The notes: a model not told the origin generated them from the letters alone. Counted from the stretch's first letter, positions 45,158 through 54,452 are shown. The stretch: 64,000 bases of DNA from Pararhizobium arenae (GCF_001931685.1 NZ_MOOY01000005.1:1-64000); one strand, 5' to 3'. Program-made: numbers and translations.

Positions 45158-46282
45158 TCAGAGCGGACTTTCCGTGCGGGCAGCCGGCAGGCTGGATGCG
45201 TTGACGGGTACCCGGACCCAGGCCACCAGCAGATCGTAAAAAACGCTGAGGACGATCGGCCCGAGAAAGAGGCCGATCAGCCCATAGGCGATGGTACCGC
45301 CGATAACGCCCATGAAAATAACCAGCATGGGCGTCGACAACCCGCGGGAAACGAGGACCGGCTTCATGATGTTGTCGATGATCGCAACGGGTACGAGCAG
45401 CAGTGTCAGCGGAAGGGCGAAACTGAAATCCTGTGTCGCCCAGGCCCAGATCACCACGGGAAGCAGCACCAGCGCAGGGCCGATCTGGATGATGCAAAGG
45501 ATCAGGATGACAAAGGTCAGGCCACCTGAAGCGGGGATGGCAAAGCCATGCAGAACCAGACCCGCAAGAAGCGTCTGAATGAGCGCGACGCCGATGACGC
45601 CGGTGGCGACGTTGCGCACCGTTGCCCCGGAAAGGCGTACGAAACCGATACCCCTTTCACCGGCGACCCGTTCGGCGAAACGGTTCACGCCTTTCGCAAG
45701 CCTTGGACCATGCGCGAACAGGAAGCCTGCAATGACGATCGAGGTGATGAAGCCGAGCAGACCGAGCCCGACCATCGCGCTTTTCCCGAGAATGTACCGC
45801 CCTGCCTGAAGGAGCGTCGGCTGAAGGTGTTCAAGGGTTTCCGCAAGATTGGTCGCGGCAAGGTTCCAGGCCGAATAGATGCGTTCTCCGACCAAAGGCC
45901 ACTGGCGAACGGTTTCGGACGGTGCGGGAAAGTGCAGCGCATCGCTGGAGAGTTTTGAGATCAGCCACTGCGTTGCTTCGACAAAGTTGAGCGCGATCGC
46001 CGTAATTGGCCCGATGACGATGCCGAGCCCGAGAAGGGTGATGATGAAGGCGGAGAGACGCCGGCGACCGCCCAGCAAGGCGGTCAGCCTTTCGTAGAAA
46101 GGATAGAGCGCTACCGTCAGAATAGCAGCCCAGATCACGATGAGGATGAAAGGCGCCACCAGCGTGTAGGACCAATAGACGAATAGGACCACGATGCCGA
46201 GGCGTACGAAATCGGTGATGCGGGTCTCGATCGTCAGGTGCCCATTGGCCGTTTCGGCAGTGGAGAGCGGCGTGTCATCCAT
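45158..46282 (-). CDS. AI-2E-family membrane transporter
   Basis: 374 aa from ATG 46282 (GAGG upstream). Six to eight membrane segments with long central loop; the conserved region LPVVIWAWATQ and FMGVIGGTIAYGLIGLFLGPIVLSV is typical of the AI-2 exporter/TqsA-type family. Substrates in this family are diverse (autoinducer-2, sodium/proton exchange), so none is assigned. Convergent with the ppk2 gene. Confidence 0.88.
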   Translation of the reverse strand: MDDTPLSTAETANGHLTIETRITDFVRLGIVVLFVYWSYTLVAPFILIVIWAAILTVALYPFYERLTALLGGRRRLSAFIITLLGLGIVIGPITAIALNFVEATQWLISKLSSDALHFPAPSETVRQWPLVGERIYSAWNLAATNLAETLEHLQPTLLQAGRYILGKSAMVGLGLLGFITSIVIAGFLFAHGPRLAKGVNRFAERVAGERGIGFVRLSGATVRNVATGVIGVALIQTLLAGLVLHGFAIPASGGLTFVILILCIIQIGPALVLLPVVIWAWATQDFSFALPLTLLLVPVAIIDNIMKPVLVSRGLSTPMLVIFMGVIGGTIAYGLIGLFLGPIVLSVFYDLLVAWVRVPVNASSLPAARTESPL

Positions 46283-46319
46283 GGCATCCTCATCCGGCGG
46301 CAGTTGCATGACACGTCTT

Positions 46320-46410
46320 AAACGTACCGCGATCTTTCGGATTTGCTCGTACGCTTCAGGTCTTTATTTTTGCGCATGTCTTTTCGGAAACCGCTGCACA
46401 CCTTTGCCCC
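46320..46410. repeat. Rhizobial intergenic repeat (copy 2, partial)
   Basis: CGCGATCTTTCGGATTTGCTC at 46328-46348, then TTTTTGCGCATGTCTTTTCG, match the left two-thirds of the element at 24937-25040 with about 85-90% apparent identity. The hairpin's 3' arm is replaced, so only one arm of the palindrome remains. Confidence 0.65.
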
Positions 46411-46470
46411 TCGCCGATAAGCGAAGGGGAGCCGGCAGTCGCCGTATCTGACTGGGTCGACGCTGTGCGA

Positions 46471-46938
46471 TCAGGAAACCGGCGGCTCCCAGTTCAGGTA
46501 AAAGCCGATGTCGCCCGGTACCCCGCCGGGGAAGTTGATCACCATGGCTTTCAGGCGATAGCCTTGCGGTTGGGCCACTTCCTTGAAGCGATCGTAAAGT
46601 TCCTTGGCCTTGCCTTGCAGGGTCTGAGGCCAATCCGGATCGGCACTGTTGATTGCGCGGCCGCTGTCTGTGCAGAAGTCCGACGGGAAGCTGTAGACCA
46701 GCGCCTCCATCTTTCCGTCTTTTACGGCACGCGAAACCACGTTGCGGATAACGGCCCGTTCCTGCTCGCCGACATGGTGGTGGAAGAAATCATCGGCGAA
46801 CTTGTCGAGTTCTTCGCGCTTGCGGTCGCGCAGCTTGTCCTGACGTTCCATTTCCGCAAGCTGCTTCTCCAGAATCTGCCTGCGCAAGTCATCCGCGCTT
46901 GGAACGGGGGCGTTTGGATCGAGGGTGTTCTGCGACAT
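46471..46938 (-). CDS. Conserved hypothetical protein with charged N-terminal helix
   Basis: 155 aa; GGAG 8 bases before the ATG. The first half (DDLRRQILEKQLAEMERQD, DRKREELDKFADDFF) is a long charged helix or coiled coil; the second half ends in a beta-rich VINFPGGVPGDIGFYLNW. No signal or membrane segment. I do not recognise a family. Alone between a repeat and a weak intergenic region. Confidence 0.7.
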   Translation of the reverse strand: MSQNTLDPNAPVPSADDLRRQILEKQLAEMERQDKLRDRKREELDKFADDFFHHHVGEQERAVIRNVVSRAVKDGKMEALVYSFPSDFCTDSGRAINSADPDWPQTLQGKAKELYDRFKEVAQPQGYRLKAMVINFPGGVPGDIGFYLNWEPPVS

Positions 46939-47168
46939 GACAGCTGCTCCGGTTTCGTGGATGGCTCACACTAGGCCGCAGGCTACAGGGTCTGAAGTAA
47001 AATACGGGAACATCCGTAGTATGTTGCAATCGATATGGATGACGCGGACGCGTGGTTTTCGCAAACGTTGCCGTCGCCATGATGCTGCTACCCAGCCTCG
47101 TGGGAACCGCATCCTGTGACTTTCAAATCTCGGCAAGGGATGCGGTGTTTCAGCGACGATGAGGCGCT

Positions 47169-47378
47169 CTAATGGGTACACTGAAGCGGGGCGGCCTCGA
47201 AAGGGCGAAGTGAGAAAGGGCGCCCGGTGACGGTCGTCGCATCGAGCACATCGAGAAGCGAGAACACCCGCTGGCGCCCGTTATGAACTGCAAAGACGCT
47301 CTCGCAATCGATTTTCACCACATCGGCAACGATGATCACATCTTCGTCGCCATCGGCGATCTCGAACACGACACGCAT
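47169..47378 (-). CDS. Small conserved hypothetical protein
   Basis: 69 aa; AAAGGA then TAGGA upstream of the ATG. An acidic beta-type protein (VVFEIADGDEDVIIVADVV, FAVHNGRQRVFSLLDVLD) with a Cys in DCES. The sequence looks folded and protein-like, but no family is recognised. It stands alone on the minus strand. Confidence 0.6.
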   Translation of the reverse strand: MRVVFEIADGDEDVIIVADVVKIDCESVFAVHNGRQRVFSLLDVLDATTVTGRPFSLRPFEAAPLQCTH

Positions 47379-47754
47379 TCCTACAATCCTTTCGGCCTTC
47401 CAGCCGGTTTTCTATAGTCGAATCTGGCGGAGGGTATGCCCCTGTATGCTCTCGATACGACACGGCCGAATACCCGATCCCGCGATGCTGCTTCGATCAT
47501 GGCATTGCGGCCGTTTTACGGGATGGAACCGTACGGGATAAACCTTGCGCTTGTTTGGTGTGTTCAAGGTAAAATTTTAGGGGTCTGGCTTTCATTCACG
47601 AGCCGGCAGCCCCGTCGAACGTGGTGTGAGTGGGGAAGCCAGCAGTGGTGGGGAGGATAACGGTGGTTCTGACCCGCCACCGATCGTGCTGCTGCAGTTG
47701 ACGACGGTGTGCTGGCAGGAAAAGCAGACGCCCCTTAAATGGGTCGTCTCCAGC
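47379..47754. other. Intergenic region, possible small RNA on the plus strand
   Basis: About 375 bases upstream of a very strong terminator whose T-run is on the plus strand, with no convincing gene running into it. Either the terminator serves only the minus-strand flavoprotein gene (47815-50376) or a plus-strand small RNA ends here. A TTGACG at 47699 is a possible -35, but no -10 is clear. Confidence 0.35.
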
Positions 47755-47789
47755 AAAAACGGCGCCCGTCGAGGGGCGCCGTTTTTTTT
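47755..47789. terminator. Strong bidirectional terminator
   Basis: AACGGCGCCC (47758-47767) pairs perfectly with GGGCGCCGTT (47774-47783), loop GTCGAG; T8 follows on plus and A's before it give TTTTT on minus. It begins 26 bases beyond the end of the flavoprotein gene on the minus strand. Confidence 0.85.
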
Positions 47790-47814
47790 GCTTCTCAAGA
47801 GAATTCTTAACTGA

Positions 47815-50376
47815 TCAGCTGCGTGGTTTGAGGTTTTCCGGGTCATACAGCGGCTTGTAGCCGACGCCGACGACCTCGACCGGATAGGTTTCGGCGAAAT
47901 ACTCGACGTTGAGTTTGCGACCTTCCTGGGCATAGGCATGCGGCAGGTAAGCGAGTGCGATGTTCTTGCCGATGGTCGGGCCGAAGGCGATGGAGGTAGT
48001 ATAGGAGCGACGGCCGAGTTCGTCGATCAGCACCTCGCCGGTCTCCGGGTCCATGACCGGCAGGGTGCCGACCGGGTAGCGCTTCACGCCGTTCTTATCC
48101 GTATTTTCTGTCATGACGAGCGTGCAGAGCATGGCGGGCTGATGAGGCCTTGCCTTGTATTCCAGATGCTTGGCCTTTCCGCGGAAATCGGCTTCCTTGA
48201 CCTTCGGGCGGGCAAGGTCGGCTTCGATCAGGTTGTACTGAGTCAAGAGATCGGCGTTCTGCAGGCGCAGGCTCTTTTCCATGCGGCGGGAGTTGGCATA
48301 GGTCTCGACGCCGAAGGCCATGACGCCGGTGGCGCGCACGGCATCCCAGACGGCAAGGCCGTCTTCATACTTCATGTGCAGTTCCCAGCCCTGCTCGCCA
48401 ACATAGGAGATGCGGAAAGCGGTGACCGACTTGCCGGCAATCTCGATCGGTTTGATCGCGGCGAAGGCGAAGTTCTCGATATCGAGGCCGGCCGGATCGG
48501 CGACCACCTTTTTCAGGTTTTCGCGGGCGTTCGGACCCCATATGCCGATGGTGATGAACTTTTCCGAGACATCGGTGATGGTGACGTCGAGGCCGCGATC
48601 TTCCGCCACGCGCTTCATGTAGTGGAAGTCGCGCGGGCCGGCATCGGCGCCGTTCACAAGGCGGCCGCGGTCGGCCATGCGGAAGACGGTGAAGTCGGCG
48701 CGCACCATGCCCTCGTCATCGAGGAAGTGGGTGTAGATGCCCTTGCCGATATTGCCGTCGCCACCGATCTTGGCGGCGCACAGCCACTCCAAGAGTTCGA
48801 CGTGGTCTGGCCCTTCGATATCGACCATGTGGAAATGCGAGAGGTTGACGATGCCGCAATCCTCGCTCATTGCCAGATGCTCGGCGTTGGACACGCGCCA
48901 GAAATGGCGGCTGTCCCATTCGTTTTCACGCACCGGAACGCGGTCGCCGTATTTTTCGAGCAGGTGCTCGTTGGCGGCATAGCCGTGGGCGCGCTCCCAG
49001 CCGCCAAGCTCCATGAAGTAACCGCCAAGCTCGACTTCGCGCTCGTAGAAGGGCGAGCGCTTGACGCCGCGGCCAGTGGCATAGGGCTCGCGGGTGTGGA
49101 CAGCGGGGAAGTAGATTTTCTGGGCTGCCTCGAAGGTGCGACCTTCGATGAACTTCTCTTCCAGCTGGTGCGGATAGAAGCGGGCGTAGTCGATCGAGTT
49201 GTGGTCGATTTCGGTGCGGCCGTCGGTCATCCAGTCGGCGATCAGCTTGCCGTAGCCGGGGCCGTCCTTGACCCAGATGGCGACGCAGTACCAGAGGCCG
49301 CGTACCTTCTGGCTTTCGCCGCAGGAAGGGCCGCCGGCGGCGGAAACCTGCAAGAGGCCGTTGAAGGAATGGCTTTCGTTGTAGCCGAGTTCGCCGAGGA
49401 TCGGCGTCAGTTCCATGGCACGCTCGAGCGGCTCAAGGATCTGTTCCATATCGAGGTCGCGCTGCGACGGCGACAGGCGTGCCTCATGCTTTTCGAGAAT
49501 GTCGCGCGGGTGGCAGAGGCGGGGATTTGTGGTTTCGTAATAGCCCCACTCGATCTGACCGCCTTCGGTGGTTTTCGGGTCGCCGGTGTCGCGCATATAG
49601 GCGGAGTTGCCCTGGTCGCGCAGCAGAGGATAGCCGATTTCCTTGCCGGTTCCTTCGAACTCGTTGTACGGGCCGAAGAAGGTCAGCGGATGATCGACCG
49701 GCATGACCGGCAGGTCCTCGCCGACCATTTCGGCGATCAGGCGGCCCCAGATACCGGCGCAGACGATGACGTGATCGGCCATGATCGTGCCGCGATGAGT
49801 GACGACGCCCTTGATGCGGCCACCCTCAACGATCAGCGATTTCGCCGGTGTGTTGCCGAAGATCTGAAGCTTGCCGGACTTTTCGGCAGCATCGACCAGC
49901 TTGCCTGCGACGGTCTGCGAGCGCGGAATGACCAAGCCGGCATCCGGATCGAACATGCCGCCCATGACCTGATCTTCCTCGATCAGCGGGAACATCTGCT
50001 TGATCTCAGACGGCGAGACGTAGTGCGCGCGGGTGCCGAAAGCCTTGGCGGAGGAGAGCTTGCGCTTGACTTCTTCCATCCACGTGTCGTCGCCGGTGCG
50101 CACGACTTCGAGGCCGCCGATGCGGGCGTAGTGGCCCATCTTCTCGTAGAAATCGATCGAATATTGCGTCGTCCAGACCGAAAGATAATCGTGGCTGGTC
50201 GTGTAGCAGAAGTCGGAGGCGTGGGCCGTCGAGCCGATGTCGGTCGGGATGCCGGACTTGTCGATGCCGACGATATCGTCCCAGCCGCGCTCGATCAGGT
50301 GATGGGCAATCGAGGCGCCGACAATGCCTCCGAGACCTATGATGACAACCTTTGCCTTTTGCGGGAACTCTGCCAT
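47815..50376 (-). CDS. Dimethylglycine/sarcosine dehydrogenase-like flavoprotein fused to a GcvT domain
   Basis: 853 aa. Rossmann FAD motif VVIIGLGGIVGASIAHHL (about 9-26); STAHASDF may hold the His for covalent FAD; a DAO domain to about 380, a linker domain to about 440, and the GcvT folate-binding domains to the end (SYVGEQGWELHMKYEDG near 670). The layout is that of dimethylglycine/sarcosine dehydrogenases, which pass the one-carbon unit to tetrahydrofolate. purU at 57416, acting on formyl-folate, is about 7 kb away. ATG 50376 is preferred over TTG 50385 (AGGA upstream). Demethylated substrate uncertain. Confidence 0.88.
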   Translation of the reverse strand: MAEFPQKAKVVIIGLGGIVGASIAHHLIERGWDDIVGIDKSGIPTDIGSTAHASDFCYTTSHDYLSVWTTQYSIDFYEKMGHYARIGGLEVVRTGDDTWMEEVKRKLSSAKAFGTRAHYVSPSEIKQMFPLIEEDQVMGGMFDPDAGLVIPRSQTVAGKLVDAAEKSGKLQIFGNTPAKSLIVEGGRIKGVVTHRGTIMADHVIVCAGIWGRLIAEMVGEDLPVMPVDHPLTFFGPYNEFEGTGKEIGYPLLRDQGNSAYMRDTGDPKTTEGGQIEWGYYETTNPRLCHPRDILEKHEARLSPSQRDLDMEQILEPLERAMELTPILGELGYNESHSFNGLLQVSAAGGPSCGESQKVRGLWYCVAIWVKDGPGYGKLIADWMTDGRTEIDHNSIDYARFYPHQLEEKFIEGRTFEAAQKIYFPAVHTREPYATGRGVKRSPFYEREVELGGYFMELGGWERAHGYAANEHLLEKYGDRVPVRENEWDSRHFWRVSNAEHLAMSEDCGIVNLSHFHMVDIEGPDHVELLEWLCAAKIGGDGNIGKGIYTHFLDDEGMVRADFTVFRMADRGRLVNGADAGPRDFHYMKRVAEDRGLDVTITDVSEKFITIGIWGPNARENLKKVVADPAGLDIENFAFAAIKPIEIAGKSVTAFRISYVGEQGWELHMKYEDGLAVWDAVRATGVMAFGVETYANSRRMEKSLRLQNADLLTQYNLIEADLARPKVKEADFRGKAKHLEYKARPHQPAMLCTLVMTENTDKNGVKRYPVGTLPVMDPETGEVLIDELGRRSYTTSIAFGPTIGKNIALAYLPHAYAQEGRKLNVEYFAETYPVEVVGVGYKPLYDPENLKPRS

Positions 50377-50397
50377 TGCGTGCAATCCTGATTGGAA

Positions 50398-50444
50398 GTT
50401 TGGCCTGATTTAGGAGTTTGGCCCGGTTGGGTGTGTGGCCAAAC
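50398..50444. promoter_or_regulatory. Candidate operator with three GTTTGGCC elements
   Basis: GTTTGGCC at 50398-50405 and 50416-50423, and its reverse complement GGCCAAAC at 50437-50444. Direct copies are 18 bases apart, and the last two make an inverted repeat with a 13-base spacer. It is 22-68 bases upstream of the flavoprotein start. Confidence 0.55.
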
Positions 50445-50587
50445 GGAAATCTTGCCGGATTTTAGAGTTTGCCGCGCCGTGACCAGAGCCTGTATACGAC
50501 ATAAACCGCATATAGCACGACTGACTGCGTCATTGGTGGGGCCGCGAATGCCGCTGCAGTCATTCACATTTACCCGATGTTTCGTCC

Positions 50588-51244
50588 TCAGTTAGGGTCT
50601 TTCAGGTAGGCGACGACGGCGTCGGCAATCATGCCCTTGTGACGCTGCATGGTCTCTGCCTCCGAAAGGTCGCGGCGGAAGATGGTGCCGAAGGTGTAGC
50701 GGTTCGAAACCCGAAAAAAGCAGAAGGCGCTGATCAGCATGTGCACGTCGATCGGGTCGGCCTTGCGGCGAAATACGCCTGCCGAGTAGCCGCGTTCCAG
50801 AATGCCGGCGATGGTTTCGATGACCGAGACGTTGAGGTCTCGGATGGCCTCGGAGCGCAGCATGTGGGCGGCGTGGTGAATGTTCTCGATGCTGACGAGG
50901 CGGACGAAATCGGGGTTGGCTTCGTCATGCTCAAAGGTGGTCGATATCAACGTGCGAAGGGCCGCCTCCGGCTCGATGCTGGAGAGCTTCAGGTCTTCTT
51001 CCAGCGTGCGGATTTTCCGGTAGGAGCGTTCGAGCACGGCAAGGTAGAGGCCTTCCTTGCTCTCGAAGTAGTAATAGATCATCCGCTTCGAGGTGCGGGT
51101 GCGTTCGGCGATGGCATCGACGCGGCCTCCGGCGAGGCCATGGGTCGCAAATTCTTCGGTCGCCACGACCAGAATATCGTCCCGTGTCCTTTGTGGATCA
51201 TTTTTCCGGCCGTTTTCGGCACGCTTCGCCATCGTCTCAGGCAT
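50588..51244 (-). CDS. TetR-family transcriptional regulator
   Basis: 218 aa. Helix-turn-helix TRDDILVVATEEFATHGLAGGRVDAIAERTRTSKRMIYYYF (about 20-60); the recognition helix ends with the typical MIYYYF and the rest is helical ligand domain. Start 51244 or 51232 are both possible. Divergent from the TRAP-quinate operon, so most likely its repressor; the upstream palindrome supports this. Confidence 0.9.
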   Translation of the reverse strand: MPETMAKRAENGRKNDPQRTRDDILVVATEEFATHGLAGGRVDAIAERTRTSKRMIYYYFESKEGLYLAVLERSYRKIRTLEEDLKLSSIEPEAALRTLISTTFEHDEANPDFVRLVSIENIHHAAHMLRSEAIRDLNVSVIETIAGILERGYSAGVFRRKADPIDVHMLISAFCFFRVSNRYTFGTIFRRDLSEAETMQRHKGMIADAVVAYLKDPN

Positions 51245-51367
51245 CCCCCGTCATCCCTTTGCTTTTCAAAACGAATTTCTCGCCTTGACCGTCGCTGGGA
51301 CGAATCCTCTCCTCGCATTTCCTCATAAGTCTTAGTGAGCTTGGAGCGTGCTTTCAAGAGAGAGTAC

Positions 51368-51393
51368 TTGACATCCGAACTAGTTAGTACATT
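51368..51393 (+). promoter_or_regulatory. Candidate promoter/TetR operator of the TRAP-quinate operon
   Basis: TTGACA (51368-51373) overlaps a region with the palindrome AACTAGTT (51378-51385) and AGTAC repeats at 51364-51368 and 51386-51390. The -10 is weak (TACATT at 51388 with short spacing). The palindrome lies between the presumed -35 and -10, a usual place for a repressor. Confidence 0.5.
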
Positions 51394-51405
51394 TTGGAGG
51401 CGTCG

Positions 51406-51465
51406 ATGGGAACTTGGAGGAGGGACCGCGACCGTTCGTTGGGAGGAGCCGGCCGTGAGGTCTGA
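51406..51465 (+). CDS. Possible 19-aa leader peptide before the TRAP genes
   Basis: ATG with TGGAGG 6 bases upstream, TGA at 51463-51465, 39 bases before the dctQ-like start. Arg/Gly-rich (MGTWRRDRDRSLGGAGREV). Possible chance open frame. Confidence 0.25.
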   Translation: MGTWRRDRDRSLGGAGREV

Positions 51466-51504
51466 TATGCTCCCCGTTTCAACAAACGAAAACCGGGAGG
51501 CATC

Positions 51505-52062
51505 ATGACCAAGGCAATCGATTTCTGTTTTCTGCTGGTGAAGATCACCATTGCCCTGCTGCTGGCAGGCATGGTTGTTCTGGTCTTCGGCAATGTCGTG
51601 CTGCGTTATGCGTTTGACACCGGCATCACTTATTCCGAGGAACTGTCGCGGATGTTCTTCATCTGGCTCACCTTCCTCGGCGCCTTGGTTGCGATGCGCG
51701 AACACGGGCATCTCGGCATGGACATGGTGCTGCGCCGGCTTCCTCCAGCAGCCGCAAAATTTGCGGCTCTTCTCGGTCATGCGTTGATGATCTGGGCGAC
51801 GTGGCTTCTGATCAGCGGCAGCTGGACCCAGACGATCATCAATCTCAACGTTTCGGCACCGGCCACCGGCATCTCCATGGCGTGGTTCTATGGCGCCGGT
51901 CTCGCCTTCGGTGTTCCCGCATTGCTGCTTTTGCTCTGGGATACCTTTTCGATCGCCACAGGCCGCGTCGATGTGAAGACCGCGGAATTCGTTCGTGACA
52001 GCGAGGAGCAGGCGGCTCTGGAAGAGCCTGCCACACTTGCCAACCCCATCCTAAAGCATTGA
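51505..52062 (+). CDS. TRAP transporter small membrane subunit (DctQ-like)
   Basis: 185 aa. GGGAGG precedes the ATG. Four membrane segments; EELSRMFFIWLTFLGA (about 48-63) is a family motif. It forms the membrane complex with the large subunit at 52073. The C-terminal 30 residues are acidic cytoplasmic tail. Confidence 0.92.
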   Translation: MTKAIDFCFLLVKITIALLLAGMVVLVFGNVVLRYAFDTGITYSEELSRMFFIWLTFLGALVAMREHGHLGMDMVLRRLPPAAAKFAALLGHALMIWATWLLISGSWTQTIINLNVSAPATGISMAWFYGAGLAFGVPALLLLLWDTFSIATGRVDVKTAEFVRDSEEQAALEEPATLANPILKH

Positions 52063-52072
52063 GGGCGCGACG

Positions 52073-53353
52073 ATGACCGTAACCATCTTTCTCGGTGCAC
52101 TTCTCGGCCCCATGGCGCTGGGCGTTCCCATCGCCTTTGCCCTGATTATCAGCGGCGTTGCGCTGATGATGTATATGGACCTGTTCGATGCGCAGATCGT
52201 CGCGCAGAACGTGCTGAACGGCGCGGACAGCTTTCCGCTGATGGCCGTGCCGTTTTTCATGCTGGCTGGCGAAGTTATGAATGTCGGCGGCCTTTCCAAG
52301 CGCATCATCAATCTTGCCATGGTCATGGTCGGGCATATCCGCGGCGGTCTCGGCTTCGTGGCGATCTTCGCCGCCTGCATCATGGCGAGCCTCTCCGGTT
52401 CGGCGGTTGCCGATGCTGCCGCGCTTGGCGCGCTGCTGCTGCCGATGATGCTGAAATCGGGCCACAATCCGGCCCGTGCCGGCGGTCTCATCGCATCGGC
52501 TTCGATCATCGGTCCGATCATTCCGCCGTCGATCGGTTTCATTCTTTATGGTGTGGTTGGTGGTGTTTCGATCACCAAGCTCTTTCTGGCGGGTATCTTC
52601 CCGGGCCTGATGATTGGTGCAGCGCTCTGCATCACCTGGCTTCTGGTCGCGCGCAAGGAGCAGTTCCAGCTTCCGCCCCGCCAGCCGGCTGCCGTCCGCT
52701 GGAAGGCGCTTGGTGAGAGCGTCTGGGCACTGCTGCTGCCGCTGATCATCATTGTCGGTTTGAAGTTCGGCGTGTTCACCCCGACAGAGGCCGGCGTCGT
52801 TGCCGCCGTCTATTCGCTCTTCGTTGCTATGGTGGTGTATCGCGAGCTGCCGCCGTCGAAGCTGTTCCATGTCTTTGTAGCAGCAGCCAAGATCACCGCA
52901 ATCGTCATGTTCCTGGTTGCCTGCGCTTCGGTCTCGGCCTGGCTGATCACCGTCGCCGATGTTCCCGGCGATCTCGCCAGGATGATCGAGCCGCTGATGG
53001 GCAACCAGACGCTGCTCCTGCTTGCGATCATGGCCTTGGTCGTCGTGGTGGGGACCGCCATGGACATGACCCCGACCATCCTGATCATGACGCCGGTGCT
53101 GATGCCGATCATCAAAGAAGCCGGCATCGATCCCGTCTATTTCGGGGTGCTGTTCATTATCAACAATTCCATCGGCTTGATCACGCCGCCTGTCGGCACC
53201 GTGCTCAACGTGATCTGCGGCGTATCCAAGCTATCGATGGAAGACCTGATGAAGGGTGTCATGCCCTTCCTCATCGCCGAACTCATCGTTCTTTTCCTGC
53301 TCGTCCTGTTCCCGCAACTGGTGACCGCGCCGGTCGCATGGTTCGGACATTGA
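52073..53353 (+). CDS. TRAP transporter large membrane subunit (DctM-like)
   Basis: 426 aa with about 12 membrane segments. Features: PFFMLAGEVMNVGGLSKR (about 61-78), SASIIGPIIPPSIGF (about 142-156) and TPPVGTVLNVICGVSKL near the end. It uses the sodium or proton gradient for uptake. It begins 10 bases after the small-subunit stop. Confidence 0.93.
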   Translation: MTVTIFLGALLGPMALGVPIAFALIISGVALMMYMDLFDAQIVAQNVLNGADSFPLMAVPFFMLAGEVMNVGGLSKRIINLAMVMVGHIRGGLGFVAIFAACIMASLSGSAVADAAALGALLLPMMLKSGHNPARAGGLIASASIIGPIIPPSIGFILYGVVGGVSITKLFLAGIFPGLMIGAALCITWLLVARKEQFQLPPRQPAAVRWKALGESVWALLLPLIIIVGLKFGVFTPTEAGVVAAVYSLFVAMVVYRELPPSKLFHVFVAAAKITAIVMFLVACASVSAWLITVADVPGDLARMIEPLMGNQTLLLLAIMALVVVVGTAMDMTPTILIMTPVLMPIIKEAGIDPVYFGVLFIINNSIGLITPPVGTVLNVICGVSKLSMEDLMKGVMPFLIAELIVLFLLVLFPQLVTAPVAWFGH

Positions 53354-53428
53354 GCCTGAAAGCGCCTTTTCAAGAAGGCAATCTGCAACCGGCCGGAGGG
53401 AGAAACCGGCCAAAACGGGAGGACTAAC

Positions 53429-54445
53429 ATGCTGACCAAAATGACACGCCTTGCGCTCGGACTTGCGTTTCCGATCGCTCTTTTGATGGCAGGCCCTTCG
53501 GCTGCCGAAATCAACGAACACACGATCAAGTTCGCCTCGGCCAACAACAAGGGCCATCCGCAGGTCACCGGCATGGAGAAGTTTGCCGAGCTTGTGAAGG
53601 AAAAGAGCGGCGGCAAGATCGAGATCAAGCTGTTTCCGGGCGGCGTGCTTGGCGGCGACGTCCAGACCGTTTCGGCGCTGCAGGGCGGTGTCATTGAAAT
53701 GACCGTTCTGAACGCCGGCATTCTGGCGAGCAACGCCAAGGCTTTCGGTGCGGTCGATCTGCCGTTCCTGTTCAATGATGGGGCAGAAGCCGACAAGATC
53801 ATGGATGGCGCCTTTGGCACCAGCCTTATCAATCTTTTGCCGGATACCGGCCTTGTTGGTCTCGCCTATTGGGAGCTTGGCTTCCGCAACCTCACCAACA
53901 ACCGTCGTCCGGTGACCACGCTGGAAGACATCAAGGGCCTGAAGATCCGCACCATCCAGTCGCCGATCCCGATCGAGCTGTTCAACAGCCTCGGCGCCAA
54001 TGCCGTGCCGCTGCCTTACACGGAACTCTACACCGCGCTCGAAACCGGCACGGTCGACGGCCAGGAAAATCCCGCCGCCAACATCCTGAACGCCAAGTTC
54101 TACGAAGTGCAGAAGTACATGACGGTCACCCGTCATCAGTACAACCCGCAGATCGTGCTCATCAGCAAGAAGTTCTGGGATACGCTGAACGACGAGGAGA
54201 AGGCTGTCATCCAGTCCGCCGCCACCGAAGCACGCGACTACCAGCGCCAGGTTTCCCGCGAATTCGATGCCAAGGCGATCGAGGACATCAAGGCGACCGG
54301 CATGGAAGTCAGCGAGCTTTCGCCGGAGGAAACCCAGAAGCTGCGCGATGCGGTGAAGCCGCTGATCGACAAGTTCTCTGCTGAGATCGGTGCCGATACC
54401 GTTGCGGCGCTGTTCAAGGAACTCGACGCCGCGCGCGGCCAGTAA
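53429..54445 (+). CDS. TRAP transporter substrate-binding protein (DctP-like)
   Basis: 338 aa. Signal peptide (TRLALGLAFPIALLMAGPSA). The mature protein begins EINEHTIKFASANNKGHP. The conserved Arg-type ligand region GLKIRTIQSP (about 172-181) and the PLPYTELYTALETGTVDGQENP block (about 190-211) fit binding of an organic acid. With shikimate/quinate enzymes downstream, quinate or shikimate is the likely ligand. Confidence 0.92.
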   Translation: MLTKMTRLALGLAFPIALLMAGPSAAEINEHTIKFASANNKGHPQVTGMEKFAELVKEKSGGKIEIKLFPGGVLGGDVQTVSALQGGVIEMTVLNAGILASNAKAFGAVDLPFLFNDGAEADKIMDGAFGTSLINLLPDTGLVGLAYWELGFRNLTNNRRPVTTLEDIKGLKIRTIQSPIPIELFNSLGANAVPLPYTELYTALETGTVDGQENPAANILNAKFYEVQKYMTVTRHQYNPQIVLISKKFWDTLNDEEKAVIQSAATEARDYQRQVSREFDAKAIEDIKATGMEVSELSPEETQKLRDAVKPLIDKFSAEIGADTVAALFKELDAARGQ

Positions 54446-54452
54446 AACAATC

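Noticed and set aside
46925..47119. 64-codon plus-strand frame between two hypothetical genes
   Set aside because: Poor start signal and composition unlike a protein; begins antisense inside the 155-aa gene.
47938..50391. 817-codon plus-strand open frame antisense to the flavoprotein gene
   Set aside because: Long antisense frames are common in GC-rich genes; the minus strand has clear FAD and GcvT motifs.
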